Source of the DNA: Desulfobulbaceae bacterium
GTDB lineage: Bacteria; Desulfobacterota; Desulfobulbia; Desulfobulbales; Desulfobulbaceae
DNA length: 35,933 nucleotides
Reading direction: 5' to 3'
Assembly (NCBI GenBank): GCA_015484845.1
Contig: WFUT01000052.1
Coordinates: 1-35,933, forward strand
Position 1 is the stretch's first letter, and every line of letters begins with the position of its first letter. Positions 1 to 8,568 of this stretch are shown piece after piece. The notes beneath the pieces were generated by a model. The model worked only from the letters and a program-made list of their open reading frames with translations, was not told where the DNA came from and did no database searches. Position numbers and translations under genes: made by a program.

Positions 1-194
1 CCCTGAGCCCGGCAAGGGCCCACCGGCCCGGGTCGCCACCCATCCTCCGCACCGCGCACCGCCCGATGACCTGCATGGCAAGTCACTGGTGCTGGAAAAC
101 GGGGTGAGATTTTTGTAAGATTCTCGTGCCGGGGGCGCAAAACATCTTGTAATAATTTTTTATTTATCGTACTTATCAGATATTCTTAATATTT

Positions 195-256
195 TTTCGA
201 TAATCCAGCACGGCTGGACCGGGTTTCCGGGGCACAGGCCCAACAAACCATGAACA
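195..256 (+). repeat. Divergent single copy of the 94-bp intergenic repeat
   Basis: This stretch aligns by eye with the core of the three tandem repeats at 30884-31165. They share the dyad CCAGC-nnn-GCTGG, then GGACC, GGTTTCC, CACAG, CCCA and AACCATGAA in the same order and spacing, with one single-base gap near the left end. The loop of the dyad differs (ACG here, AGG there) while both stem halves are kept. Similarity fades after about position 256. The copy lies upstream of a sensor gene, as do the tandem copies. Its role is unknown. Confidence 0.6.
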
Positions 257-269
257 GGGGCGACCATTA

Positions 270-294
270 CGTGACACCGCAGAGCGGTGTCACG
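270..294. promoter_or_regulatory. Perfect 11-bp hairpin/dyad upstream of hnoX
   Basis: CGTGACACCGC, a 3-base loop AGA, and GCGGTGTCACG form a perfect 11-bp inverted repeat 72 bases before the H-NOX start codon. No T-tract follows on either strand, so it is not a standard intrinsic terminator. It could be an operator for a dimeric regulator or a leader hairpin. The region to its left (about 140-200) is AT-rich and is the likely promoter zone, but I could not fix -35/-10 boxes with confidence. Apart from this and the repeat copy I see nothing else in the first 365 bases. Confidence 0.5.
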
Positions 295-344
295 AGGTTG
301 AAACAGGCATGCCGGCCCAATACCGCCGGCACCGACTGATTGGC

Positions 345-368
345 ACCTCAATCCTGCAACCGGCAATG
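345..368 (+). repeat. Short dispersed motif, copy A
   Basis: A 24-base stretch ending in the hnoX start codon matches 21 of 24 positions at 7227-7250. Its ACCTnAATCCTGCA core recurs on the minus strand at 13381-13397. All three copies lie outside well-supported coding sequence or at its edge. Chance cannot be excluded at this length. Confidence 0.3.
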
Positions 369-956
369 AAAGGCATCATCTTCAACCTCCTGGAGGACTA
401 TATCACCAGCCGCTCCGGTGAAGGGGAATACGAGCGCCTCCTCGCCCGCTGCTCTCTCAGGACCGAGGAGCCCCTGCTCATGGTCGCCCCGGGCACCTAC
501 CCGGACGAGGACTTCCACGAGATCATCAGGGTGGCCGCAGCGGCCGCCGACACCGAAGTGGCCGCCTTCTGCCGGGACTTCGGCCGCTATGCCATCCCGA
601 GGATGGCCGAACGCTACCCGGACTTCTTTACCCCCTTCCAGCATCCCAAGGCCTTTCTCAAGTTCCTCGGCATGGTCCACCTGGTGGAGGTGCGAAAACT
701 CTACAGGGACGCCCGGGTTCCCGACTTCACATGCCGCGACACGGGTCCAGGGGAACTTGTTCTCCTCTACACCTCCGAAAGGAGGCTCTGCCACCTGGTG
801 GAGGGGCTGATCGAGGGGGTGGCCGAGTACTACGGTGTCCGCACCGAATGTCGGCAGACACTCTGCCAGCACCGGGGCGACCGGAGATGCGAATTCCATA
901 TTCGCTTTGCAGAGGATTCCACCGCAAAGGCATCGGATGGGAAGCGATCCAGGTAA
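366..956 (+). CDS. hnoX: H-NOX heme nitric-oxide/oxygen-binding sensor protein
   Basis: A stand-alone H-NOX (HNOB) domain protein of 196 residues, which binds heme and senses NO in the cytoplasm. The start is taken at the ATG opening MKGIIFNLLED, the usual family N-terminus; an ATG 57 bases upstream is in frame but would add a non-family extension. The proximal heme ligand is His105 (FLGMVHLVEV), and the YxSxR heme-propionate motif is intact at Tyr135-Ser137-Arg139 (YTSER). Both sit at the numbering known for this family. A C-terminal Cys/His group (C162, C167, H169, C175, H178) resembles the zinc site of some bacterial H-NOX proteins, but the spacing is not identical. The helix that supplies a distal Tyr in O2-binding members cannot be judged by eye, so NO rather than O2 sensing is inferred from the kinase partner. 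The gene overlaps the next by 20 bases, so the two are probably translated together. Confidence 0.93.
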   Translation: MKGIIFNLLEDYITSRSGEGEYERLLARCSLRTEEPLLMVAPGTYPDEDFHEIIRVAAAAADTEVAAFCRDFGRYAIPRMAERYPDFFTPFQHPKAFLKFLGMVHLVEVRKLYRDARVPDFTCRDTGPGELVLLYTSERRLCHLVEGLIEGVAEYYGVRTECRQTLCQHRGDRRCEFHIRFAEDSTAKASDGKRSR

Positions 957-3483
957 AACCGAGAGGCTCAGGCGCAAGGTCCGGCTCCTGGAGGAGATGT
1001 TCGAGCAATCCAGCCGGCAGTCCTTCATCGATTCCCAGCGCCGGCAGCTCATCACCACCCTGCTTGAGCTGTCCCTGCACGCAAAGAGTGTTGAACACCT
1101 GCTGCAGGGAACCCTCGATTCCCTGCTCTCCTGCAACTTCCTGCAGATCGAAAACTGGGGCGCCATCTTTCTTGCCGAGGAGGACGGCTCCGCCCTTACC
1201 CTGAAGGCGCATCACAACTTCACCACCGGCCAGCTGAAGAACTGCAGCCGCATCCGCCCGGGGCAGTGCCTCTGCGGCCACGCCTTTGCCGGGCAGGAGG
1301 TCATCTTCACCACTTCCGACGATCCCCGCCACACCACCCGCTTCCCCGGCATGGCGCCCCATGGCCACTACTGCATTCCGATCCGGGCCGGCAGCCGCCC
1401 ACTGGGCCTGATCTGCCTGCACGTGCCGGACAGCCTCAGGCAGGAGCAGGAGGACGAGAACATGCTCACCACTGCGGCCGGCATCCTGGCCGGCTCCCTG
1501 CAGCGCCTTGCCTACGAGCAGAAGCTGGCCGGCTACCGCAGTCACCTGGAAGAGATGGTGAAGGAGAAGGTCGAGGAGCTGCGACAGGCGGAGAACAGGT
1601 ACAGGGCCATCTTCGAGAACTCCCTCAACGGCATATTCCAGACCACCCTGAACGGACAATTCCTGGCCTGCAACCCGGCCCTGGCCCGCATGCACGGCTA
1701 TGCGACCCCGGCAGAGATGATCGGCTCTGTCACCGATATCGGCCGCCAGCTCTACGTGAACCCCGGCGACCGCGACCGGTTCCTGCAGCTCCTGCGCCAG
1801 GGACCGGTGACCGACTTCGAGGCCAGGATGTACAGGAAGGACGGATCGACCTTCTGGGTCCGGATGTCAGCCCGGCTGGTGACCACCGCCCAAGGCGACC
1901 AGTACCTGGAAGGGACCCTGCTTGACATCACCAAGCGCAGGGAGGCAGAAGAAAAACTGGCTGAACAGAAGGAGCGGCTCGACGTCACCCTGCGCTCCAT
2001 CGGTGACGGCGTCATCACCACCGATACAGGCGGCAGGGTGGTCCTCCTCAACCGGGTGGCCGAACAGCTGACCGGCTGGAGCCAGGACATGGCCCGGGGC
2101 AGGCCCCTGGCCGAGGTCTTCCGCACCGTCTCCGAGGACTCCGGCCGGCCCTGTCCGGATGCGGTGCAGCAGGTGATGACCGGCAGCGCCTCCACCTGCC
2201 AGGAGCACCAGGTCCTGCTCATTGCCCGTGACGCGAGCCGGCGCAACATCTCCCACAGCGGGGCGCCGATCCTGGACTCGCAGGGTCGCAGCATGGGCGT
2301 TGTCCTGGTCTTCCGCGACATCACCAGGCAGCTCCTGCTCGAGGCCGAGGTGATCAGGAGCAAGAAACTGGAATCCCTGGGTGTACTCGCCGGCGGCATT
2401 GCCCATGATTTCAACAACATCCTCACCGCCATCCTCGGCAACCTGAGCCTGATCGAGGTCGCCCTGGGCCGCGACCCGGACACGGTCCGCGACATGGCCC
2501 GCCAGGGACGCAAGGCCGCCCTGCGGGCCCGCGACCTGGTGCGGCAGCTGCAGACCTTTGCCAAGGGCGGGGAACCGGTGCGCGGTGCAGCAGCCATTGA
2601 CGAGATCATCCGGGAATCGGCCGATTTTGTCCTCAGGGGCAGCAAGGTGGCCTGCACCTACCACTTTCCGCCGGATCTCTGGTTCGCCGACATCGATGCC
2701 AGCCAGATCAGCCAGGTGATCCAGAACCTGGTGATCAACGCCAAGCAGGCCATGCCCGGGGGCGGCCGCCTGGAGATCACCTGTGCCAACGTCAGCAAGA
2801 AACCCGACGACCCCCTGCCCCTTGCCGAGGGCCTCTACATCCGGGTCACTGTCCGCGACCAGGGCGCCGGCATGTCAGCCGATACCCTGGGCAGGATCTT
2901 TGACCCCTACTTCACCACCAAGGAGACCGGACACGGCCTGGGCCTTGCCATCTGTCACTCCATCATCCGCAGGCACGGCGGCTGCATCACCGTGACCTCG
3001 GAAGCGGGCAGGGGAACGGAGTTCACCTTTTACGTCCGGGCCACCCGGAAGGGGCCGGCCCGGGGCACCGCCGCCACGGCAGGGGATGGTCCGGCCTGCG
3101 GCCGCATCCTGGTCATGGACGACGACCCGCTGGTGGGCGAGTCGACCCGCAGGATGCTGGAGCACCTCGGCTACCAGGTCACCCTGGTTGCCGACGGCCG
3201 GGATGCGGTGGCACGCTACCGGCAGGCCAGGGAGGAGGCCAGGCCGTTTTCCCTGGTCATTGTCGACCTGACTGTTCCCGGCGGCATGGGAGGAGAGGAG
3301 ACGGCCGGGGCACTGCGCCGCCTCGATCCGGCGGCAAGGGTCTTGGTCACATCCGGCTATTTCGACAACCCTGTGCTGGCCAACTTCCGGGACCATGGTT
3401 TTGCCGGCGTCCTGGTCAAGCCGTTCCATGTGGCGGAACTGGCCTCGGCCCTGGACCGAATCCTGGCCACCGGCACACCCTGA
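937..3483 (+). CDS. Hybrid sensor histidine kinase, H-NOX partner (GAF-PAS-PAS-HisKA-HATPase-REC)
   Basis: A soluble hybrid kinase of about 848 residues. The ATG at 937 was chosen because AAAGG lies just upstream and an in-frame ATG at 835 would bury the start deep inside hnoX. In order: a GAF domain (about 30-190), a coiled linker, a PAS domain opening ENRYRAIFENSLNGIF (about 215-330), a second PAS opening LDVTLRSIGDGVITTD (about 345-475), the H-box GGIAHDFNN with His490, the N-box NLVINAKQAM, the G-boxes, and a C-terminal receiver with Asp777 (VIVDLT). No transmembrane segment is visible. H-NOX proteins commonly control an adjacent kinase through direct contact, and the overlap with hnoX makes this the likely NO-responsive output. 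No separate regulator lies next to it, so phosphate would pass to its own receiver and then to an unlinked protein. Confidence 0.92.
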   Translation: MGSDPGKTERLRRKVRLLEEMFEQSSRQSFIDSQRRQLITTLLELSLHAKSVEHLLQGTLDSLLSCNFLQIENWGAIFLAEEDGSALTLKAHHNFTTGQLKNCSRIRPGQCLCGHAFAGQEVIFTTSDDPRHTTRFPGMAPHGHYCIPIRAGSRPLGLICLHVPDSLRQEQEDENMLTTAAGILAGSLQRLAYEQKLAGYRSHLEEMVKEKVEELRQAENRYRAIFENSLNGIFQTTLNGQFLACNPALARMHGYATPAEMIGSVTDIGRQLYVNPGDRDRFLQLLRQGPVTDFEARMYRKDGSTFWVRMSARLVTTAQGDQYLEGTLLDITKRREAEEKLAEQKERLDVTLRSIGDGVITTDTGGRVVLLNRVAEQLTGWSQDMARGRPLAEVFRTVSEDSGRPCPDAVQQVMTGSASTCQEHQVLLIARDASRRNISHSGAPILDSQGRSMGVVLVFRDITRQLLLEAEVIRSKKLESLGVLAGGIAHDFNNILTAILGNLSLIEVALGRDPDTVRDMARQGRKAALRARDLVRQLQTFAKGGEPVRGAAAIDEIIRESADFVLRGSKVACTYHFPPDLWFADIDASQISQVIQNLVINAKQAMPGGGRLEITCANVSKKPDDPLPLAEGLYIRVTVRDQGAGMSADTLGRIFDPYFTTKETGHGLGLAICHSIIRRHGGCITVTSEAGRGTEFTFYVRATRKGPARGTAATAGDGPACGRILVMDDDPLVGESTRRMLEHLGYQVTLVADGRDAVARYRQAREEARPFSLVIVDLTVPGGMGGEETAGALRRLDPAARVLVTSGYFDNPVLANFRDHGFAGVLVKPFHVAELASALDRILATGTP

Positions 3484-3572
3484 TGCCGAACAACGATCCG
3501 GCACGGCAACCGGCGGAAAAAGGTGGAAAAATCCATCCGGTGGACCATTACTGCGACTTGCGGTGTGGCAAC

Positions 3573-3610
3573 AAAAAAAGGGATCCGGAAGATACTGCTC
3601 CGGATCCCTT
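3573..3610 (-). terminator. Intrinsic terminator of tRNA-Pro
   Basis: AAGGGATCCGGA and TCCGGATCCCTT form a perfect 12-bp stem around a 9-base loop. On the minus strand this is followed directly by a run of T (A-tract at 3573-3579 on the plus strand). It lies about 10 bases beyond the tRNA-Pro 3' end, the expected place for its terminator. It could also attenuate read-through from the converging kinase gene. Confidence 0.85.
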
Positions 3611-3619
3611 ACCGTCTAC

Positions 3620-3696
3620 TGGTCGGAACGAGAGGATTTGAACCTCCGACCCCCTGAACCCCATTCAGGTGCGCTACCAGGCTGCGCTACGTTCCG
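3620..3696 (-). tRNA. tRNA-Pro (anticodon GGG)
   Basis: The minus strand folds as a full cloverleaf with acceptor CGGAACG/CGTTCCG, a D-arm containing GTAGCGCAGCCTGG, anticodon stem CCTGA/TCAGG with loop ATGGGGT (anticodon GGG), and T-arm GGAGG-TTCAAAT-CCTC. The discriminator is A and CCA is encoded. The C1-G72 pair is the known bacterial tRNA-Pro identity feature. A strong terminator follows. Confidence 0.95.
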
Positions 3697-3853
3697 ATTT
3701 GTGTGAGATGTTGTAGCATCCCGAGCCCCCCGCTGTCAACAGCTTCTTGGCCCTCTTCTCTCCTTTTCACCCGGCCCCCGGACCGTGGAAAGGCAGAACA
3801 GATTCTTGCAGGTTCCGGGCCCCGGAAACCGGCGGAACGGAGAGCGGGCCGGA

Positions 3854-4270
3854 CTAGCGCCCGTTTTCGTCGCCGGCCGTTCCCGGTCCGCGGCCCGGCC
3901 GGTTCCCCTGCAACCGCTGCAGGATGGCCTCCAGCTCGCGCCGGATCAGGCGAAGGCGGCTGGCAGGCTGGGGGGCCGGCTCCTGTGCCCCTCTCTTGTC
4001 CCGCCTCTCCCGACGGCTCAGGAGCCTGCGCGCCCCGGAGATGGTGTAGCCCTCGTCATGGAGCAGGGTCTTTATCCGGAGCAGGTTTTCCACGTCCTGC
4101 CGCCGGTAGAGGCGTTGGTTGGACCTGGCCCTGCGCGGCCGGATGAGTTTGAACTCCGTCTCCCAGTACCGCAGCACGTGCGGGTCAACCCCGACCAGGC
4201 TGCTGACCTCCCCAATCCGGAAATACTTCTTGTCCGGTATCCTGGCTGCCTCGGGAGTGGGCTCTTTCAC
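3854..4270 (-). CDS. MerR-family transcriptional regulator
   Basis: A 138-residue DNA-binding protein. The N-terminal winged helix-turn-helix is clear at residues 14-85: [15 protein letters not shown], then the MerR signature [10 protein letters not shown], then [19 protein letters not shown]. The rest (about 90-138) is Arg/Gln-rich with a short coiled region. It has no recognisable effector domain and no metal-binding cysteines, so it belongs to the small MerR-like class rather than to metal- or drug-sensing members. The start is a GTG with a weak ribosome site. It is the last gene of the thrS-pheST-ihfA block, 96 bases after ihfA; a small merR gene directly after ihfA is common in Desulfobacterota and neighbouring phyla. 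Its target is unknown. Confidence 0.85.
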   Translation of the reverse strand: MKEPTPEAARIPDKKYFRIGEVSSLVGVDPHVLRYWETEFKLIRPRRARSNQRLYRRQDVENLLRIKTLLHDEGYTISGARRLLSRRERRDKRGAQEPAPQPASRLRLIRRELEAILQRLQGNRPGRGPGTAGDENGR

Positions 4271-4366
4271 GTGTACCGTATTGCTCGACCAGGGTTCAGC
4301 TCATGGAACGAAATATTCTGTCATCAGTCCAGGGCGGACCACAGTATTGACGCGGCAACCAGGTGT

Positions 4367-4660
4367 TCAGTCGCTGTTCAGCCGTTCCCGCAGCCGCTTG
4401 CTGGGACGGAAGGAGACCATCTTTCTCTTGGTAATGGTCATGGACTCGCCGGTGCGCGGGTTCCTGCCCCGGCGCGGCGCCTTGTCCCGGACGGTCAGGG
4501 TACCGAACTGGACAAGCTTGATGGACTCGCCGCTGATCAGGGTCTTCTTCATGGTGGCGAAAACAGTGTCAACGATCTCGGCGGCATTACGCTGCGAGAC
4601 GCCGAGCTTGTTGTTCACCGAGATGGCCAGTTCCTTGCGGGTAACGTTTTTCTTCTTCAT
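4367..4660 (-). CDS. ihfA: Integration host factor alpha-type DNA-bending protein (HU/IHF family)
   Basis: A 97-residue HU/IHF fold protein that bends DNA as a dimer. The helical dimerisation part opens MKKKNVTRKELAISVNNKLG, and the DNA-intercalating beta-arm tip carries RGRNPRTGE with the conserved Arg-Asn-Pro. The C-terminus FRPSKRLRERLN is typical of the alpha subunit or its deltaproteobacterial equivalent. The start abuts the pheT stop with no gap, the same order as in E. coli (pheT-ihfA), which supports alpha over generic HU. Three sigma-54-type or kinase systems in this window could use such bending, but no specific site was identified. Confidence 0.92.
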   Translation of the reverse strand: MKKKNVTRKELAISVNNKLGVSQRNAAEIVDTVFATMKKTLISGESIKLVQFGTLTVRDKAPRRGRNPRTGESMTITKRKMVSFRPSKRLRERLNSD

Positions 4661-7102
4661 CTATTCCATTCCTTCACGATAGCGGGCGCCAAATGTCGCC
4701 ATCAGAGAATTTACAATTTTCTGGTGAATCCTGTCAACTGTCTCGTCGTCAAGGGTCTGCTCCGGTGAACGGTAGGTCACGGTCAGGGCGACGCTCTTCA
4801 TGCCGTCGGCAATGGGCTTGCCCCGGTAGACATCAAAGATGTCCGCAGACTCGACGAACCGCTCCTCCTGGTCAACAATGGCCTGCAGCAGGTCGCCGGC
4901 CGGCACCGGATCAGGCACGACCAGGGCGATATCGCGCCGGACACTGGGATAGCGCGGCAGGGGCCTGAACTCCCTTGCCCGCCGCGGCAGGGCCGCCAGC
5001 TCCTGCAGGTCAAGCTCGAAGAAGTAGACCTCCTGCTTGAGGGAAAATCCCCTGGCCGCCTTTCCGTTCAGCCTGCCGACCCTTCCGATCTCCCGGTCCC
5101 GGGCCACGATCCGCAGGCTCAGGTCCGGGTCACTATACGGTTGCGCGCCGTCATCATCAACAACAAAATCAACACCGTCATCGCCGCGCCGGATCCTGAG
5201 CGCCTCGAGCAGGCACTCGGCCGCGCCCTTGATATCGAAAAAGTCCGTTTCCCGGCCGGAGAAATACAGGGGCCGGGCGCCGGGATAACGACCGCCGCTC
5301 ATCACGGCGCAGAGCTGGAAGCGCTCTTCGGGCTGGCCGCCCTCTTCCTGCTGGAGAAAGATCTTGCCGATCTCGAAGAGGCGGATATCGGGGCGCTGGA
5401 AATTGATATTGCGCCGGATATTTTCCAGCAGGCCGGGCAGGAGCATGGACCGCATCACCGCCTGCTCCTCGGTCAGGGGATTGAGCAGCCGGGTGACACT
5501 GCGGCGGGGATCATCAGGGGCCAGGCCCATCAGGTCATGGTGTTTTTCCGCGGTAAAGGAGTAGTTGATGGCCTCGAAGAAACCCTGGGCAGTGAGGATC
5601 TCCGCAGCCTGCCTGCGCAGGGCACGGAGTTCGTCGCGCTGCGGATACTCCATGCTGATACGCGGCAGGCTCACCGGGATCTCGTTGTAGCCCACCAGCC
5701 GGGCGATCTCCTCGACCAGGTCCACCTCGCGCTCGATATCGATGCGAAAACTGGGGACCGTGACCCTGAGCACGTCCTGGGTCTCGTCGGCCACACCGAA
5801 CTCGATGGAACGAAGATAGGAGGCCACCCGGGGACTGCTCAACTGCACGCCGAGCAGTTCGTTGACCCGCCTGACCCGCAGGTCGAGCTGCAGGGGTTCC
5901 CTGCGGCCGGGATAGGCGTCGATCCCGGCGGAAGTCTCGGCGCCGGCCACCTCGACCATGAGCTGGACGGCACGTTCCATGGCCCTGGTCGCCAGCTCGG
6001 GGTCCACGCCCCGCTCAAAACGGTAGGAGGCCTCGGACGGCAGGTTGAGCCGCCGGGCCGTGCGCCTGATGGAGACCGGATCAAAGCAGGCCGATTCGAG
6101 CAGGATCTCGGTGGTCGCGTCGGTGACCTCGGAGTCAAGCCCGCCCATGACCCCGGCCACGGCCACGGGCCGCTGCCCGTCGCAGATCATCAACATGTCC
6201 GGTTCGATCCGCCGCTCGACGCCGTCCAGGGTGGTGAAACGATCTTCACCTGCAGCCGGCAGACGCACCACGATCTCGCCCCCTGCAAGTTTCGCAAAAT
6301 CAAAGGCATGCAGGGGCTGTCCATACTCGAGCATGACAAAGTTGGTCACGTCGACGATGTTGTTGATCGGCCGCATACCAACGGCGAGCAGTTGCCGCTG
6401 CAGCCACCAGGGGGAGGGCCCGACCTTGACATTGCCCAGTCGGCGGGCCGCATACCTGGGGCAGAGGGCGGGTTCACGGATGGTAACCCTGAAGTCCGCG
6501 CCCTCGCCGGTCAGGGCCGGGACCTCGGTGACGGGCTGGTGCAGCGGACGGCCGGTGAAGCCGGCCACCTCCCGGGCAATACCGATCACACTGGCGCAAT
6601 CGGGCCGGTTGGGTGTCAAGTCGATCTCGATCATGGTGTCGTCAAGGCCGAGGGCCTCTGTCAGGGGACGACCCGGGGCCAGTTGCGCATCCAGCTCGAT
6701 AATGCCGCTGTGATCATCCCCCAGGCCCAGCTCCCGGGCAGAGCAGAGCATACCCATGGACTCCTGGCCCCGGACCTTGGCCTTCCTGATCTTCATGCCG
6801 CCGGGCAGTCTCACGCCGGGCAGGGCAATGGCCGTGACCAGGCCGGCACGGACATTGGGCGCGCCGCAGACCACCTGCACGGTCTCCCGGCCGGTATCCA
6901 CGTCACAGAGCGTCAGCCGATCGGCGTTGGGGTGGGGACGGACCTGGACGACCCGGGCGGTCAGGATGGCGTCCAGCCCCTGGTAGAGCTCCTCCACCGC
7001 CTCGACCTCGAGTCCGAGCATGGTGAGACGATCGGCGAGCTGACCGGGGCTCAGGCCGTCGATGGAGACAAAAGTACTGAGCCAGCTGAGGGTGAATTTC
7101 AT
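4661..7102 (-). CDS. pheT: Phenylalanine--tRNA ligase beta subunit
   Basis: An 813-residue beta chain of the cytoplasmic alpha2-beta2 enzyme that charges tRNA-Phe. Recognisable in order: an N-terminal segment MKFTLSWLSTFV, the EMAP/tRNA-binding domain (about 40-150, with HPNADRLTLCDVD and VVCGAPNVRAG), the B3/4 editing domain (about 210-390, including NNIVDVTNFVMLEYGQPLHAFD), the B5 domain (about 405-475), the catalytic-like core, and the C-terminal FDX-ACB anticodon-binding domain (about 718-811, opening PLPRYPSVRRDIALVVPD). Length is normal. Its stop touches the ihfA start. On the upstream side it is separated from pheS by 448 bases, far more than in most bacteria. Confidence 0.97.
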   Translation of the reverse strand: MKFTLSWLSTFVSIDGLSPGQLADRLTMLGLEVEAVEELYQGLDAILTARVVQVRPHPNADRLTLCDVDTGRETVQVVCGAPNVRAGLVTAIALPGVRLPGGMKIRKAKVRGQESMGMLCSARELGLGDDHSGIIELDAQLAPGRPLTEALGLDDTMIEIDLTPNRPDCASVIGIAREVAGFTGRPLHQPVTEVPALTGEGADFRVTIREPALCPRYAARRLGNVKVGPSPWWLQRQLLAVGMRPINNIVDVTNFVMLEYGQPLHAFDFAKLAGGEIVVRLPAAGEDRFTTLDGVERRIEPDMLMICDGQRPVAVAGVMGGLDSEVTDATTEILLESACFDPVSIRRTARRLNLPSEASYRFERGVDPELATRAMERAVQLMVEVAGAETSAGIDAYPGRREPLQLDLRVRRVNELLGVQLSSPRVASYLRSIEFGVADETQDVLRVTVPSFRIDIEREVDLVEEIARLVGYNEIPVSLPRISMEYPQRDELRALRRQAAEILTAQGFFEAINYSFTAEKHHDLMGLAPDDPRRSVTRLLNPLTEEQAVMRSMLLPGLLENIRRNINFQRPDIRLFEIGKIFLQQEEGGQPEERFQLCAVMSGGRYPGARPLYFSGRETDFFDIKGAAECLLEALRIRRGDDGVDFVVDDDGAQPYSDPDLSLRIVARDREIGRVGRLNGKAARGFSLKQEVYFFELDLQELAALPRRAREFRPLPRYPSVRRDIALVVPDPVPAGDLLQAIVDQEERFVESADIFDVYRGKPIADGMKSVALTVTYRSPEQTLDDETVDRIHQKIVNSLMATFGARYREGME

Positions 7103-7550
7103 GGGTTATCCTGTGGGCAACGGACCAGGACGGAGAAGGGACTGCGGGCGAAAAAACAGGGGCTTGCGCTCTAACGACTCCCGACAATCAACCGACCCGT
7201 CTGTTGGTCACTCGCTGTATGGTTATACCTGAATCCTGCAATTGGCAATGCTGCCGGAGATGCGGGGCATCAAGGGCGCAGACGTGTACGAATGCTTCAA
7301 TCCCTTGATAACGAAGCAGATTCGGTAAAATTGCCAATGCCTGCGGGCGTGAAAATGAAAGAAAATCCTTCACACTGTCAGTGCTTCAAAAAAAACGATT
7401 ACCTTCGTGTGATTTGCTGATATTGCAAAAGAAAATTTTTTCTTCATTTTCGAAGAGCAGGACTGAGGTTATACGTTGATCACGGCCTCTGCCACAGACC
7501 GGCACAGGGGTTCAGGACAGAGGTGGTGTCTGCGGCGTACGACCCGACGA
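7103..7550. other. Long pheS-pheT intergenic region (no convincing gene)
   Basis: This 448-base gap splits two subunit genes that are normally nearly contiguous. Base composition drops in its middle (about 7310-7450 is A+T rich with several A and T runs). On the minus strand a 61-codon open frame (7188-7373) exists, but it has no ribosome site and resembles no family I know. A copy of a short motif also found at 345 and 13381 lies at 7227-7250. No intrinsic terminator or tRNA was found. It may be a decayed insertion or a dispersed intergenic repeat, and it may carry a promoter for pheT. Confidence 0.5.
7227..7250 (+). repeat. Short dispersed motif, copy B
   Basis: It matches copy A (345-368) at 21 of 24 positions; mismatches are at the fifth base and at two adjacent pyrimidines. 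Copy C is at 13381-13397 on the minus strand. It lies in the pheS-pheT gap. Confidence 0.3.
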
Positions 7551-8561
7551 TCAGAACTGGGAGAGAAAACGGAGATCGTTTTCATAGTAGAGCCGGATAT
7601 CGTCGATGCCGTACTTGAGCATCGCGATCCTCTCCACGCCCAGGCCGAAGGCAAAACCGGAATACCGGTCCGGATCATATCCAACCATGGTGAGCACGGC
7701 CGGATCGATGAGACCGGCGCCCAGGATCTCCAGCCAGCCGGTGTATTTGCACACGCGGCAGCCCTTGCCGCCGCAGAGAATGCAATCGATGTCCACCTCG
7801 GCGCTGGGCTCGGTGAAGGGAAAGAAACTCGGCCGGAACCGGACGGCCAGGTCATCGCTGAACATCCGGTGAATGAAACTGGTCAGAACGCCCTTCAGGT
7901 CGGCAAACGAGACAATGCGATCAACCAGGAACCCTTCCACCTGGTGGAACATGGGAGTGTGGGTGATGTCGGAGTCGCAGCGGTACACCTTGCCGGGGGC
8001 GATATAGCGCAGCGGCGGCTCCTGGCTCTCCATGATCCTGGCCTGCATGGGCGAGGTGTGGGTCCGCAGCAGGATCGAGTCCGTGACATAGAAGGTGTCG
8101 TGCATGTCACGGGCAGGATGGTGCCTGGGGATATTGAGGGCCTCGAAGTTGTAGTGGTCCGTCTCCACATCCGGCCCCTCGGCCACGGCAAAGCCCATGC
8201 CTTCAAAAATGCCACAGATCTCTTCCATGACCTGTGTCACGGGGTGCAGGCGGCCAAAGGGCAGGTAGCGCCCGGGCAGGCTGCGGTCGACCCCGGTCCC
8301 GGCGGTGGCCGGTGCGGCGAGCAGGTCCTCTTTCTTTGCCTCGAAGCGCTCCTGGACCTCCTTCTTGATGGTGTTGGCCAGCTGGCCGAGCCGGGGACGG
8401 TCCTCCTTGGGCACACGGCCGAGCTGGCGCATGAGACCCGGAATCAACCCGCCCTTGCGACCGAGATACTTGACCCGGAACGGCTCCAGTTCAGAGGCGC
8501 TGGTGATGCCCTCCAGGGCAGCCAGCGCCTCGTCCCTGAGTTGCTGTAGTTCGGTTTCCAT
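7551..8561 (-). CDS. pheS: Phenylalanine--tRNA ligase alpha subunit
   Basis: A 336-residue catalytic alpha chain. The N-terminal coiled-coil (residues 1-90) is followed by the class II synthetase core: [19 protein letters not shown], the motif 2 region [20 protein letters not shown], the family signature [10 protein letters not shown], and motif 3 [18 protein letters not shown] near the end. A C-x2-C-x4-C-x2-C-like set ([14 protein letters not shown]) follows at about 277-290 and is common in the family. The start is an ATG just 7 bases beyond the rplT stop, so it is co-transcribed with the ribosomal genes. Length is normal. Confidence 0.97.
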   Translation of the reverse strand: METELQQLRDEALAALEGITSASELEPFRVKYLGRKGGLIPGLMRQLGRVPKEDRPRLGQLANTIKKEVQERFEAKKEDLLAAPATAGTGVDRSLPGRYLPFGRLHPVTQVMEEICGIFEGMGFAVAEGPDVETDHYNFEALNIPRHHPARDMHDTFYVTDSILLRTHTSPMQARIMESQEPPLRYIAPGKVYRCDSDITHTPMFHQVEGFLVDRIVSFADLKGVLTSFIHRMFSDDLAVRFRPSFFPFTEPSAEVDIDCILCGGKGCRVCKYTGWLEILGAGLIDPAVLTMVGYDPDRYSGFAFGLGVERIAMLKYGIDDIRLYYENDLRFLSQF

Positions 8562-8568
8562 TGTCCGG

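Noticed and set aside
160-366. A 68-codon minus-strand gene upstream of hnoX
   Set aside because: It runs through an AT-rich promoter zone, the repeat copy and the perfect hairpin, which explain the region better.
5141-7174. A 677-codon plus-strand open frame opposite pheT
   Set aside because: It is the antisense of a clear pheT with all domains. Long antisense frames are expected in GC-rich DNA with strong third-position bias, and this one has no recognisable motif.
7188-7373. A 61-codon minus-strand gene in the pheS-pheT gap
   Set aside because: It has no ribosome site and no family resemblance. The stretch reads more like a decayed or repetitive element.
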